Below, in pieces: positions 34,694 through 45,194 of a stretch of DNA of 64,000 bases. The notes beneath the pieces were generated by a model that saw only the letters and a program-made list of their open reading frames with translations, was not told the origin of the DNA and searched no databases. The position numbers and the translations under genes were made by a program. Location of the stretch: assembly GCA_030180135.1 (NCBI GenBank), contig CM058237.1:39639126-39703125 (forward strand), given 5' to 3'. Numbering within the stretch: the stretch's first letter is position 1; every line of letters begins with the position of its first letter. Source of the DNA: Orychophragmus violaceus. Lineage: Eukaryota > Streptophyta > Magnoliopsida > Brassicales > Brassicaceae.

Positions 34694-35608
34694 ATGTCTA
34701 AAACTACTTTCTCGTTGCGATCCGTCCTTGAGAAGGACAAGTTGAATGGATCAAATTTCCTGGATTGGTATCGGAACTTGAGATTTATTCTCAAGCAAGA
34801 GAGTAAGGACTATGTCCTTGAGAAAGCTCTCCCCGAGAGGCTTGGGACCAATGCCTCGCATGCAGTATATGATGCTTGGAATAAGCATTATATTGATGTG
34901 GTAGATGTGTGTGGTCTGATATTGGCTACCATGAACTCGGACTTAAAGAGTCAACACGAGAACATGGAGTCGCCAATCGAGATGATCACCAGCCTGAAAC
35001 TGATGTTTCAGGATCAGGCACAACTTGAGAGATACCAGATGGTTAAGTCTTTCATTGGGTGCAAGCTACCAAAGGATGCTCCAGTGAGTCCTCATGTCAT
35101 TAAAATGATGGGTTACATTGATAACCTGGGGAAACTGGATTGTCCTGTTAGCCTAGAGTTGGCTACTGAGATCATTCTGCAGTCACTGCCGTCAAGTTAT
35201 GATAAGTTTATCAAGAGCTACATCAAGAATGGCTTGACAAAGACGTTAACTGAGCTGCATGACATGCTCAAGACAGCTGAGAAAAACATCATAAAGGGTA
35301 AAAGGTTTGAGAAATCTTGTATAGACAAGGGTAGAGGCAAGGCCGTCCAGATTTGGAATCAGGATAAGCCTGTGTCATCTTATAAGCCCAAGTCCGGCCC
35401 ATCTGATGTTGGTAAGTGCTGCTACTGTGAAGAGTTTGGGCATTGGAAGAGAAATTGCATTAAATTCTTGGAAGATTCACAAGAGATGAAGGAGATGTAC
35501 GGAACTTCTTCTTCAGGTATTGTGTTATTACTTCAAGTTCTACGTAGGTATTGGATACTGGTTGTGGTACTGATATTTTTGAAATATGCAGGACCTAAAC
35601 AACAGTAG
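34694..35608 (+). CDS. Copia Gag polyprotein part (UBN2-type), intact frame
   Basis: A 304-codon frame starts MSKTTFSLRSVLEKDKLNGS right after the leader. It shows the Copia Gag pattern: LNGSNFLDWYRNLRFIL at the start, a UBN2-like central region (AQLERYQMVKSFIGCKL, SLELATEIILQSLPSSYDKF), a Lys-rich linker and one zinc knuckle CCYCEEFGHWKRNC (C-X2-C-X4-H-X4-C, about residues 239-252). It would form particles and package RNA in the cytoplasm. Downstream the frame should continue into protease, but the DTG triad at 35554-35562 is in another frame (GTATTGGATACTGGT), so a frameshift lies near 35530 and the last 25 or so residues are not native. It is the longest clean Copia frame in the window. 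Confidence 0.85.
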   Translation: MSKTTFSLRSVLEKDKLNGSNFLDWYRNLRFILKQESKDYVLEKALPERLGTNASHAVYDAWNKHYIDVVDVCGLILATMNSDLKSQHENMESPIEMITSLKLMFQDQAQLERYQMVKSFIGCKLPKDAPVSPHVIKMMGYIDNLGKLDCPVSLELATEIILQSLPSSYDKFIKSYIKNGLTKTLTELHDMLKTAEKNIIKGKRFEKSCIDKGRGKAVQIWNQDKPVSSYKPKSGPSDVGKCCYCEEFGHWKRNCIKFLEDSQEMKEMYGTSSSGIVLLLQVLRRYWILVVVLIFLKYAGPKQQ

Positions 35609-36300
35609 AACGTTGAAGAAAGGACAAGTGGAACTGCGCGTCTGGAATGGAGCAATGGTTGCTGCATTAGCCGTAGAAATTCTCCACTTGTAGGAGCCTT
35701 TCAAGCTTGGTTTTTGAATTAAGTAATTGCTGCTATGTACCTGCTTTAAGCAGAGATGTCTTTCATTTTCTTGTAAGAATTTGGATGTTTTTCATTTTGA
35801 TAAAAGACAAGTTTTGCTCTTTTGATCTTGATGAAATATTCTATGGTAGCACCCCTTTTTTTGAAAAAAAAGAAGGGTTTTATATCTTAAACCAATGTTC
35901 GCCAATATATAACATAAATACCAAACGGTTTAAGTCTGATGACTCGAACTCGATTTTTCTTTGGCATAGTCGTTTCAACCACATAGAGTGGAGCGGATTC
36001 AGAAGTTCCATAGTTATGGGCTTTATGGGCTCATTTGATTATAAATCATATGAGATATGAATTCTGCTTACTGGGCCAAATGACTAAGGCTTCTTTAGCA
36101 GAGCTAAAGAAAAGGGCCAGAGGCTTATTGGGCCTTACACATACTGATGTATGTGGCCCGATGAGCATTAGTGCCAGAGGAAATCTTCAGTACTTCATTA
36201 CCTTTATTGATGACTTCAGTAAGTATGGATGTGTTCATTTGATGAGACACGAGTCGGAATCCTTTGAAATGGTCAAAGGAGTTCCAGAATGAAGTATAGA
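35540..36300 (+). pseudogene. Copia protease, pre-integrase and integrase remnants
   Basis: VLDTGCGTD at about 35548-35574 is the Copia protease active site, followed by broken frames. The frame 35707-36060 carries FELSNCCYVPALSRD and LWHSRFNHI, the GAG-pre-integrase segment with its H-x-R-x-x-H zinc ligands. The frame 36035-36292 carries THTDVCGPMS and FITFIDDFSKYGCVHLM, the integrase core with two conserved Asp residues. The third catalytic residue is not visible, because the sequence after 36292 is out of frame or deleted. It is non-functional. Confidence 0.85.
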
Positions 36301-38747
36301 ACCGATATAACAGAAGTATTAAAGATCCTCAATTAGATTGCAGAGGAGAATACTTGAGTCAAGAATAAAGTGATCATCTAAGTGAGTGTGAAGTCGTCTC
36401 ACAGCTCATCTCTCCTGGAAAACCTGAATGGTGTTTCTGAGAATGAATCGGACCTTATTGGATATGCTACGATTAATGATGAGTCACACGAATCTTCCAT
36501 TATCCTTTTAGGAATATGCTCTAGAAATGTATGTATTTACGCCAAATAGGTTTCTGTCAGAATCAGTTGAAAGACACCACATAGGATGTGGATTGGGAGT
36601 TTTCCAAGTATGTTTCACTGATTAATTGGGATTGCAAGGTTTATGTAAAGCAGTTGTCAACAGACATCCTTGAACCCAAATCTGATAAGTGCTGCTTCGC
36701 TGGTTATCCTAGGGAAACCGAGGCTTATTACTTTTACAACCAATCCGAGAACAAAGTTTTGTTGTTCGGAACTCTGTTTTTCTAAATAGAAAGTTTCTTT
36801 CCAAGAAGAACAGTGGGAGTAGAAGTACAGCTCGAAGAAATTCGAGAAACACAGGAGGCTGCTCAACCTGTTGAGGGAGAGCAGCGGTTGGATCCACAAA
36901 GTGTTGTAGGACCTACACCTGTGGAGCCTGAAGTTCGCAGATCCGAATGGATCCGTCACTAACCCGAGAGTGATTTCCCGTAACCAATTGTCGTGATCTG
37001 TTGATCTGTTGAGCCCCAACTCCGAAAATTTGCTAGGTATGCATGTTAGCTTCACCGATCTATTTCTGGATTGAAGCAAACATCTTGGAGTTGGAATCTA
37101 CGTTCTGTTAAAACGGTCAAAAGTTTTGACTTGATAAGGAACGAATAGGAACCGTGCGTTTACAAGTAGACTAATGAGAGCGTAGTTGCATTTCTCACAC
37201 TGTATGTATATAACATACTTAATCTCATAAACGACGTTCCGTCGCTTAAGTCTTATCAGAACTTGGGTCGGAATTCATCTTAACGATAGACATGGGAGAA
37301 GCCGCGTGAGTTCCTGGAATAAGGATCTATTGAAATAGATTGGGTAGGCTAATTGGATCGTGTCAGAATCCTTATGTTGATAAGGTATTGGACAGTTCCA
37401 ATATGCATGATTCCAAAATGGCTTCACGCCAAAGGTCTTATGGCAATAATCTTAGCGAGATGAAGTGTCTTGGACACTGGCTGAGCTAGTATATATGAGT
37501 GTGATTCCTTATGCTTCTGCAATAGAATCCATCATGAATACCATATTTTGCGCTCGTCTAGATGCAGCTTAGGCGTAAAGCATGACGAGTTGATACCAAT
37601 ATGTTCCGGTAAAAGTCACTGGACAGTTGTAAGGAATATCCCCAAGTGTTTGAGAAACACTTAGGATAGGTTCTTGTTCAACTGAGAAAGTGACGAATCT
37701 GTTATGAATAGTTAGACGGACAAAGACGATTCCCGGTTCCCACCTGGTTATGTCTCTTTGTCTGTGTAGCGGTGCTATCTGTTGGAAGGGCTCCAAGCAG
37801 GGGACCGTAGAATAGGGCTTATTAAAGAATAGCGGTGTGGTTTGTTGGAATGGTTCCAAGCAAGAACACCGTAGCCTCTCTCACAACCTAAGCACGAGTT
37901 TTATACTGTTGTTGTAGGTACTAGATATCTAAAGACTTGGTCTTAATTCTAGTGGGAGTTATGTTAGTTATGATGTTCACATAGACATGCTATGGTCATG
38001 TTTATGAAAAACTGACATCAGCATTATTTAATTGTTGAATAATTAAATAATGGTCCCAAAGTATTTTATGTTCATTTTATAGGGCATCAAGTTGAGGACT
38101 TGATCATGAAACCCTATAAGTGAAAGATGACATAAAATTATATTTGTCCCTGATCGTAGGTTGTTAAAGTGGGATACTAACAACCGTTAAGACTAGTATG
38201 TGAGGTGACGTATGACTAAGTTACATGGAGTCATTGATATGAGTATCAACGTCAATCACATAGATATATGTTGGTGAACATATGATCGGACATGACCCGC
38301 TAATGAGAACTCTACAGGATAGTTATATCAGTGTCATGAGAGGTTCTCATTACGACTATAGAGTATAGTCCTTAGACCTGAGTTCATCATGCTTTCTAGC
38401 ATGTGAATTGGTACGCTTTGACCTTGTCAAACGTCGTTCCGTAACTGGCGGCTATAAAGGCATTGCTTAGGCGTATCATGAAGTGTGTGTAGAAACAGGG
38501 ATGGAACAAGAAGGGATTTGTCCCTCCTATTTAACAGGAGATAAATATCTCAGGGCCCATCGAAGATTTGATACTGAGAAAATGCATGGACGTGCTCAAA
38601 CGAGGTGATTGTCAGACGTTTGTTTTATCAGTATAGATCAGGAGTTCGATAACACGATGTTGGCTATAATAAGGATGACACAGTTTCTTGCCTTATGCCA
38701 TATCGAGATATAGAGATAAAAGGATTATAGGAATAAGTGATTCCAGT
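36300..38747 (+). pseudogene. Copia integrase C-terminus, RT and RNase H remnants
   Basis: 36588-36785 encodes LEPKSDKCCFAGYP, the conserved end of Copia integrase. At 36855-36970 a frame reads EPEVRRSEWIRH, the usual integrase-RT linker. RT is almost gone. A segment at 37380-37600 retains SNMHDSKMAS, LSEMKCLG and IPYASAIESIMNTIFCARLD, the block after the YVDD region that precedes RNase H. I find no YVDD. The rest to 38747 has only short frames. Large deletions or many indels are likely. Confidence 0.7.
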
Positions 38748-38760
38748 ACAAGTGGGAGAT
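38748..38760 (+). other. Copia polypurine tract
   Basis: ACAAGTGGGAGAT directly before the 3' LTR. Confidence 0.75.
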
Positions 38761-39442
38761 TGTTGGGATTGTGTCCTGAAATCACATTGTACTTACTCTA
38801 ATGATAGTTGTATTGTCGAGATCGGACAATTCATGTGATACTAGGTGGTCATAACATTTTGCTAGAAGCCGCTTATGACAAATGAGTTGTAGCTCATTGC
38901 TAGTATTATGTGGACCTACAGGGTCACACACCTAAGCAAGATGGATGCACTTTGTATGGGATTGATCATTGACACATGGTCTGTTCAATGTGTATTGGAT
39001 ACGCATTGAATTCGAGTTTTAAGAGGTGTGTCGATCGACACAGGCCGGGTTTCGAAACTGATGTTTCAATTTGATGACTTAAATGAATTGGAATTAGTCC
39101 AATGATCGGATTAGTCATTCCAGGTCTATATATAGGTTTATATGAACGACCTGGAACCCTAGTCGTTGATTTTTGTAGCCACCTCTCTAAACACAGTTTT
39201 CCCAGGAGATCTGATGTCCGGCACTAGCATCCCGGCGGATTCCAGCTTGTGTGCGTGTGGACTGCACTAGAGGCGCAGCATCTGAGGCGCTCCTGATCTC
39301 AATTACATGTTCATCATTCGGCTGCAAATCTTCAGGTAAACACGAGATCATCCCTGATGATTCAATTAACTAAACCCTAGATCCTAGGCATAAGGAACTA
39401 GTTAGCATTCAATCTGATGATAGAATGGCCTAAGTTCCTACA
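38761..39442 (+). repeat. Copia 3' LTR (682 bp)
   Basis: Same ends as the 5' LTR. It is 20 bp shorter because one of the two adjacent palindromes is missing, as expected from recombination between the repeats. About 20 further substitutions are visible by eye. Confidence 0.95.
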
Positions 39443-41024
39443 GCTTGATGCTCAGGTTGCACAGACCGCTGGATATGCTAAGAGACCAGATGGATCTCTT
39501 CCGGGACGAACTGATGCTAATCCTAAGTATCAGTGCAATGCAGTGACACTGAGAAGTGGTAAGGAGTTGTCTCCTGCCCAGAAAAATCAGTTGAGTTTAG
39601 AAGAAATCATGGAAATCGAAGAGATGGAAGATGAGATCCGCGGATTTCGCAATGCATTGACCGACGCACACATGCAACGATCGACGCAGTGCGAAAAAGA
39701 AGATACTGAACCTAAGCTCGACGCAGTGGTTGTAACGAAATCACCTAGCAACGATCAATGCAACACTAGCAACGATCGACGCAAGGCGGCTGCCGAGAGT
39801 TCAAACGCATAGAAGCTGAAGAAGTCGAATGAAAGGGTCTACAAGCCTAAGATCCCTTTTCCTAAGAACCCTTGGAAAGCTAAGAACGATAGGCAGTATG
39901 CTAAGTGCCAAGAGATCATTAAAAAGGTGTTGGTTGAAGTGCCTTTGGTTGACTCTTTGCAGACTACTCCTGTGATGAAGAGATGTCTTAAGGACTTACT
40001 TGCTGGTAACTGGACTGATGAGGAGAGTGAGATGATGATCACAGAGGTATGTAGTGCAGTGATTCAGGGTAGAATTCCTGAGAAGTTGAAAGATCCAGGA
40101 AGCTTTGTGTTGGATTGTGGTATCTACAGGGACAGATTTGAGAGATCTCTATGTGATCTTGGTTCTAGTGTTAACCTTATGCCTTTCTCTGTTGCTAAGA
40201 ATCTTGGGATGACTGACTTTATGCCTACTAGGATCTCATTAGTCCTAGCTGACAGAACAGTCAGGATTCCTAAAGGAGTGTTAGAAGATGTGCCGATAAG
40301 AATTGGTGAATGTGTGATTCCTACTGACTTTGTGGTTCTGCAGTATGGAGAAGAACCAAGGGATCCACTGATTCTGGTTAGACCATTCTTAGCCACTGCT
40401 GGTGCTATGATTGACTGCAGAAAGGGAACTATAATTCTGAATGTGGGTGATCTGAAGATGAGTTTCGATATGGACAAGCTGGTTAAGAGACCAAGCATCG
40501 ACGGACAGACCTTTTATGCGGATACTCTCGGTGATTTGGCTGCGGATTACTTTCACAAGACACATGCTGAGGATCCACTGGAGAGAGCTAAACTGAGCTC
40601 TATAATGGAGCTGGAGCATCTGCAAGACGAACCCGCAATCTGCTACGCGAGGTTAATGGATTCTGCTGAGCAAGTGATGCAGTTAGATGTGTCTGACGTG
40701 ACTTTGCATCGATCGACACCTTTAGCGCATCGATCGTTGCAGGTCGACAGTGACTGGGCAGAGGAAAAGGCCCCGAAAATTGAGCTGAAACAACTTCCAT
40801 CCGGGCTAAGGTACGCATTTCTTGGACCTAATTCGACATATCCAGTGATTGTTAATGCTAGTTTGAACAACGCAGAGCTCACTTTATTGCTAAGCAAGTT
40901 GCGCAAGCATCGCAAGGCTCTTGGCTATTCTCTTGATGACATTTCAGGTATCTCTCCGGAGCTGTGTATGCATCGGATACATCTTGAGAGTCTAAGACAT
41001 CTGTTGAGCATCAGAGGAGGCTGA
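39443..41024 (+). pseudogene. Athila-A Gag C-terminus and protease
   Basis: Resumes the gag frame after Copia: QLDAQVAQTAGYAKRPDGSL and KYQCNAVTLRSGKEL. An in-frame TAG at 39810 separates this from the protease part. The protease is recognisable from VPLVDSLQTTPVMKRCLKDL, LCDLGSSVNLMPFSVAKNLG (the Athila form of the D-x-G active site), ISLVLADRTVRIPKGVLEDV and EPRDPLILVRPFLATAGAMI. Between Gag and protease, and again at 40703-40745, copies of the ATCGATCG palindrome are translated as His-Arg-Ser-Thr-type linkers. A frameshift near 40985, where Athila-C reads HLEDESMSSIEHQRR, ends the frame before RT. Confidence 0.9.
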
Positions 41025-41041
41025 ATCCTAATCTAAAGGAT

Positions 41042-43847
41042 GTGGTAAAGAAGGAGATCATGAAGCTCCTAGATGCCGGGATCATCTATCCGATTTCAGA
41101 TAGCGATTGGGTTAGTCCAGTCCATGTAGTGCCTAAGAAAGGCGGAGTTACAGTAGTGAAGAATTTGAAGAACGAGCTTATTCCTACAAGGACTGTGACT
41201 GGACACCGGATGTGCATAGATTACATGAAGCTCAATGCTGCGACAAGGAAGGATCATTTCCCTTTACCTTTCATTGATCAGATGCTGGAGAGGTTAACAA
41301 ATCACCCTTACTATTGTTTCCTCGATGGATATTCAGGCTTCTTCCAGATTCCCATCCATCCAGAGGATCAGGGAAAGACTACCTTTACTTGTCCATATGG
41401 CACATTTGCATACCGCAGGATGCCTTTTGGACTTTGTAATGCACCAGCCACCTTCCAGAGATGCATAATGTCCATATTTACTGATATGATTGAGGACTTT
41501 ATGGAGGTGTTTATGGATGACTTTTCAGTCTACGGGTCATCTTATAATGAGTGCTTGGATAATCTGTGTAAAGTGCTAACTAGATGTGAGGAGAAGCATT
41601 TGCTTCTTAATTGGGAGAAGTGTCATTTCATGGTCAGAGATGGCATTGTTCTTGGACATAGAGTGTCTGAAGCAGGGATCGAAGTAGACCGCGCTAAGAT
41701 TGAGGTTATGACCAGCCTTCAGGTGCCTGGTTCTGTGAAGACTGTGAGGAGCTTTCTTGGACATGCTAGTTTCTATAAACGGTTCATCAAGGATTTCAGT
41801 AAGATTGCTAGACCACTAACTGCTTTGCTGTGCAAGGATACCAAGTTTGAGTTCACTGCAGATTGTCAGACTGCATTTGAACAGATCAAGCAAGCATTAG
41901 TGAGTGCTCCTATAGTTCAGCCACCAGATAGGGATTTACCTTTTGAGGTAATGTTTGACGCAAGTGATTATGCTGTAGGAGCTGTTCTGGGGCAGAAGAA
42001 GGACAGAAAGCTTCATGCTATTTACTATGCCAGCAGGACACTAGATGATGCGCAAAGAAACTATGCCACTCCAGAGAAGGAGTTGTTGGCTGTTGTCTTT
42101 GCATTTGAGAAATTTCGCCCCTATCTTGTTGGTTCCAAAGTGATTGTACACACTGATCATTCAGCTCTGAAGTATTTGATGCAGAAGAAGGATGCTAGGC
42201 CAAGATTGTTGAGATGGATTCTGTTGTTTCAGAAGTTTGACATTGAAGTGAGGGACAAGAAGGGAGTTGAAAATGGAGTTGCTGACCATCTGTCAAGGAT
42301 TCTGGTTGAAGAAGACGTGCCCATTAATGATTTTTTGCCTGAGGAGAACGTCAATATGATCGGGACAGTATTTCAGATGGATTTGGACAGGAAGTTGCAG
42401 AACTGTCGGATTAATCGCATTGCGTCGATCGATGCTACATCTGTGACAATCGATGCATGTTACGAGGACGCAATGATCGATGCTGCCCTGTGCGACGATC
42501 GTTGCAGTGCGAATACAAACCCAGAACCTTTTAAGGTTCAAATTGGACATTACGACTTCGAAGTTCATGCTGTCGCGACGACCACTCGACCCTGGTTTGC
42601 AGATATTGCTAATTACCTGGCTGCAGAGACTGAACCATATGAGTTGAAGGGGTATGCCAAGAAGAAGTTCTTCAGGGAGCTCAGACGATACTATTGGGAT
42701 GAGCCTTATCTCTACAAGCACTGTTTGGATGGTCTTTACAGGAGATTTATTGCTGAATCAGAGGTTCCAGATATCTTATTCCACTGTCATGGATCAGATT
42801 ATGCTGGACATTTTGCTACTTTCAAGACTGTGTCTAAGGTTCTGCAAGCAGGTTTCTGGTGGCCTACGATGTTTAGAGACGCTCATTCTTTTGTCTCTCA
42901 GTGTGATGCCAGTCAGAGGAGAGGGAAAATCAGTAAGAAGCATGAGATGCCTCAGAATTTCATTCTTGAGGTTGAGGTTTTCGATTGCTGGGGCATAGAT
43001 TTTATGGGTCCTTTTCCCTCATTCTATGGGAATAAGTTCATTCTGGTTGCTGTGGACTATGTGTCTAAGTGGGTGGAAGCAATAGCTAGTCCAACCAATG
43101 ATTCTTTGGTGGTTATTAAGCTGTTTAAGACCATCATATTCCCCTGATTTGGAGTACCTCGGATAGTGATTAGTGATGGAGGATCTCATTTCATTAATAA
43201 GGTCTTCGAAAAGCTACTAAAGAAGCATGGATTTCATCACCGAGTTGCTACTCCTTATCACCCTCAGACTAGTGGGCAAGTCGAGGTCTCTAATAGACAG
43301 ATCAAGGAGATCTTGGAGAAGACAGTTGGGAAGACAAGGAAGGATTGGGCAGCAAAGCTGGATGATGCACTATGGGCTTACCGGATTGCATTCAAGACGT
43401 CCCTTGGGACTACTCCATTTCATCTGCTGTATGTAAAAGCATGTCATCTGCCAGTAGAGCTTGAGCACAAAGCAACATGGGCTGTGAAGCAGATGAATTT
43501 CGATCTTAAATCTGCTGCATAGAGGAGATTGGTGCAGCTTAATGAGTTGGATGAGATTAGGCATTTTGCTTATAAGAACTCAAAGCTGTACAAGGAGAGG
43601 ACTAAAACATATAATGACAAGAACATTGTCTCAAGACAATTTGAGCCAATTATTTCCAGGTAAGCTGAGATCAAGGTTGTCTGGTCCTTTCACGATCAAG
43701 GAGGTACGTCCTTATGGAGCTGTCATTCTAATCAGCCAGGAAGGTAAGGAATTCACTCTGAATGGACAGAGGGTGAAGCATTATTGGGCTAAGGCCGAGA
43801 TTCCGAGAGATCAGATTCTGCTTATGGATGATGCACCCTCTGCCTGA
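41042..43847 (+). pseudogene. Athila-A reverse transcriptase, RNase H and integrase
   Basis: RT (about 41042-41830) has RMCIDYMKLNAATRKDHFPL, FLDGYSGFFQIPIHPEDQGK, YRRMPFGLCNAPATFQRC and FMDDFSVYG, with both catalytic Asp residues present. RNase H (about 41930-42300) has FDASDYAVGAVLGQ, TPEKELLAVVFAFEKFRPYL and HTDHSALKYL. A linker with palindrome-derived repeats (42415-42510) precedes integrase. Its zinc site reads CHGSDYAGHF and QCDASQRRG, with Ser in place of the second Cys. The catalytic core keeps D (WGIDFMGPFPS), D (ISDGGSHF) and E (GQVEVSNRQ) with D-35-E spacing. Nonsense codons stand at 43145 (TGA) and 43520 (TAG), and a frameshift lies near 43635 before the end LFPGKLRSR to KHYWAKAE. 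RT and RNase H are the best-preserved part. No chromodomain is present. Confidence 0.95.
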
Positions 43848-45180
43848 TTCAGCTGAAAGGTCAAGCTAATTACCTTAAACAAGCGCTGAGTGGGAGGCAA
43901 CCCACTGTTAGGTTCGTATTTGTTTTCATTTTTTTCGTTTTGATTTGGTGTTTTTGATTTTCTATTTTTGTGTGTTCAAAGGCGTGAGAAACAGGCAGAA
44001 TCGTACTGCATCGATCGACACACATAGTGCATCGGTCGACACAGTTGCGATTTACGGTTTGCCAATACAATTACGGTTCAGACACCGATTATCTACTTAA
44101 CTGTGGGCAAAACCGCCTTGCATCGATCGACACACTAGTGGCATCGATCGACACAGGCCGACGATAGGTAAGTGTTCTGACCCTTTTTCGGTTTGTTTTA
44201 ATTCCGATTTTTCTTTTACCAATCCTAAGCTTGATACCACTGGGGGCAGTGGGTTTCAAGTGTGGGGGAGGTGGTACTGACATTAATCTTTTTCTTTACT
44301 TAGAGTCAGTTGTGTTTTTTGTGTCAGTTTTATTGAGTCAAAACAGTTTAAGTAGGAAACAATGAATTTTTGAGAAGCCAACAACACTTGCAGGAACTTA
44401 AGTAACCATTGGGATGAGCTTGCAGGATCAATCTATCACTATTAGAAAACCCAATGCAGATCAGCCTACTGAGGACACCCATATCAAGTCAGGTATTCAG
44501 AGAATCCTTTACTGACTTCACCCCTAATTTTGACTTAATTTTCTCACCTAAGGGCTTGGTATAGCTTGAGTCGGATTCCTCTGTTAGTTCTGACACAGCT
44601 TGTAAACCTGTCCAAGTAAGGTTCCCTTCTCCCCTTCCTTAAAGTAAAAAAAAAAAGAGAGTAATAAACTGAGGATGAGAAAGTAGCTCCGAAGTGGTCG
44701 CGGGAGTGGTAGAGACCCATATTACCTCCTGTGCATCCATGGAATGTGTCCAAAGTACACCCCATAACGGGAAGAGCACTGATAAAAAAAAATGATACCC
44801 AATGGGGAAAAATCAGTTGCTAAGGAAGGGAAAAGAGAAGAAAGGAACCAGAAAAAGATAGTATGGTGGTCTAGAGCTAACAAAGTAAGAATCCATGAGC
44901 CCTTTGATCGATAATCCTTAGGTGAGACCGCACTTAATAGCTTATAGAAGTCAGTAGGGTGAATTTGAATGCTTTGGATTGATTGTGGTGTTTACTCAGG
45001 ACAGTTGCTAAGTGTGGGAGAAGTATATGTTGGTCTTGATGTCTTGCAGGTGAATCTTTCATGTGGCTTACTAAGGGGAATCTGAGTGTTGTGCTTCTAA
45101 GATGAAAAGAGTTTCTGAAAGTTTTCAAACCTCTTCACCACATTCTAGTTCTCTGTTTTGCTTGAGGGCAACCAAAGGCT
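43848..45180 (+). other. Athila-A 3' non-coding region
   Basis: No ORF-1/env-like gene here. Landmarks are the conserved block TGGGAGGCAACCCACT (43891-43906), two palindrome pairs (about 44009-44045 and 44123-44157), an internal polypurine-like tract (44258-44274) and about 900 bp without clear frames to the LTR. The first half is collinear with the minus-strand Athila-C region except that C has about 2.3 kb more between the two landmarks. Confidence 0.8.
44258..44274 (+). other. Internal second polypurine tract of Athila-A
   Basis: AAGTGTGGGGGAGGTGG shares its first 13 bases exactly with the LTR-adjacent tract at 45181-45193. The Athila-C equivalent (56833-56849, minus strand) matches 16 of 17 bases. 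Confidence 0.7.
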
Positions 45181-45193
45181 AAGTGTGGGGGAG
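45181..45193 (+). other. Polypurine tract of Athila-A
   Basis: AAGTGTGGGGGAG, one base before the 3' LTR start at 45195. Confidence 0.85.
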
Positions 45194-45194
45194 T

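Larger units (their letters stand above)
32537..39442 (+). mobile_element. Ty1/Copia retrotransposon inserted in Athila-A gag
   Basis: It is 6906 bp long, with LTRs at 32537-33238 and 38761-39442 and a perfect GCTTG target duplication (32532-32536, 39443-39447). The initiator-Met primer site and the gag-protease-integrase-RT order are those of Copia elements. Removing the element and one duplication restores the Athila-A reading frame across the junction. Its own pol is heavily broken. Confidence 0.95.
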
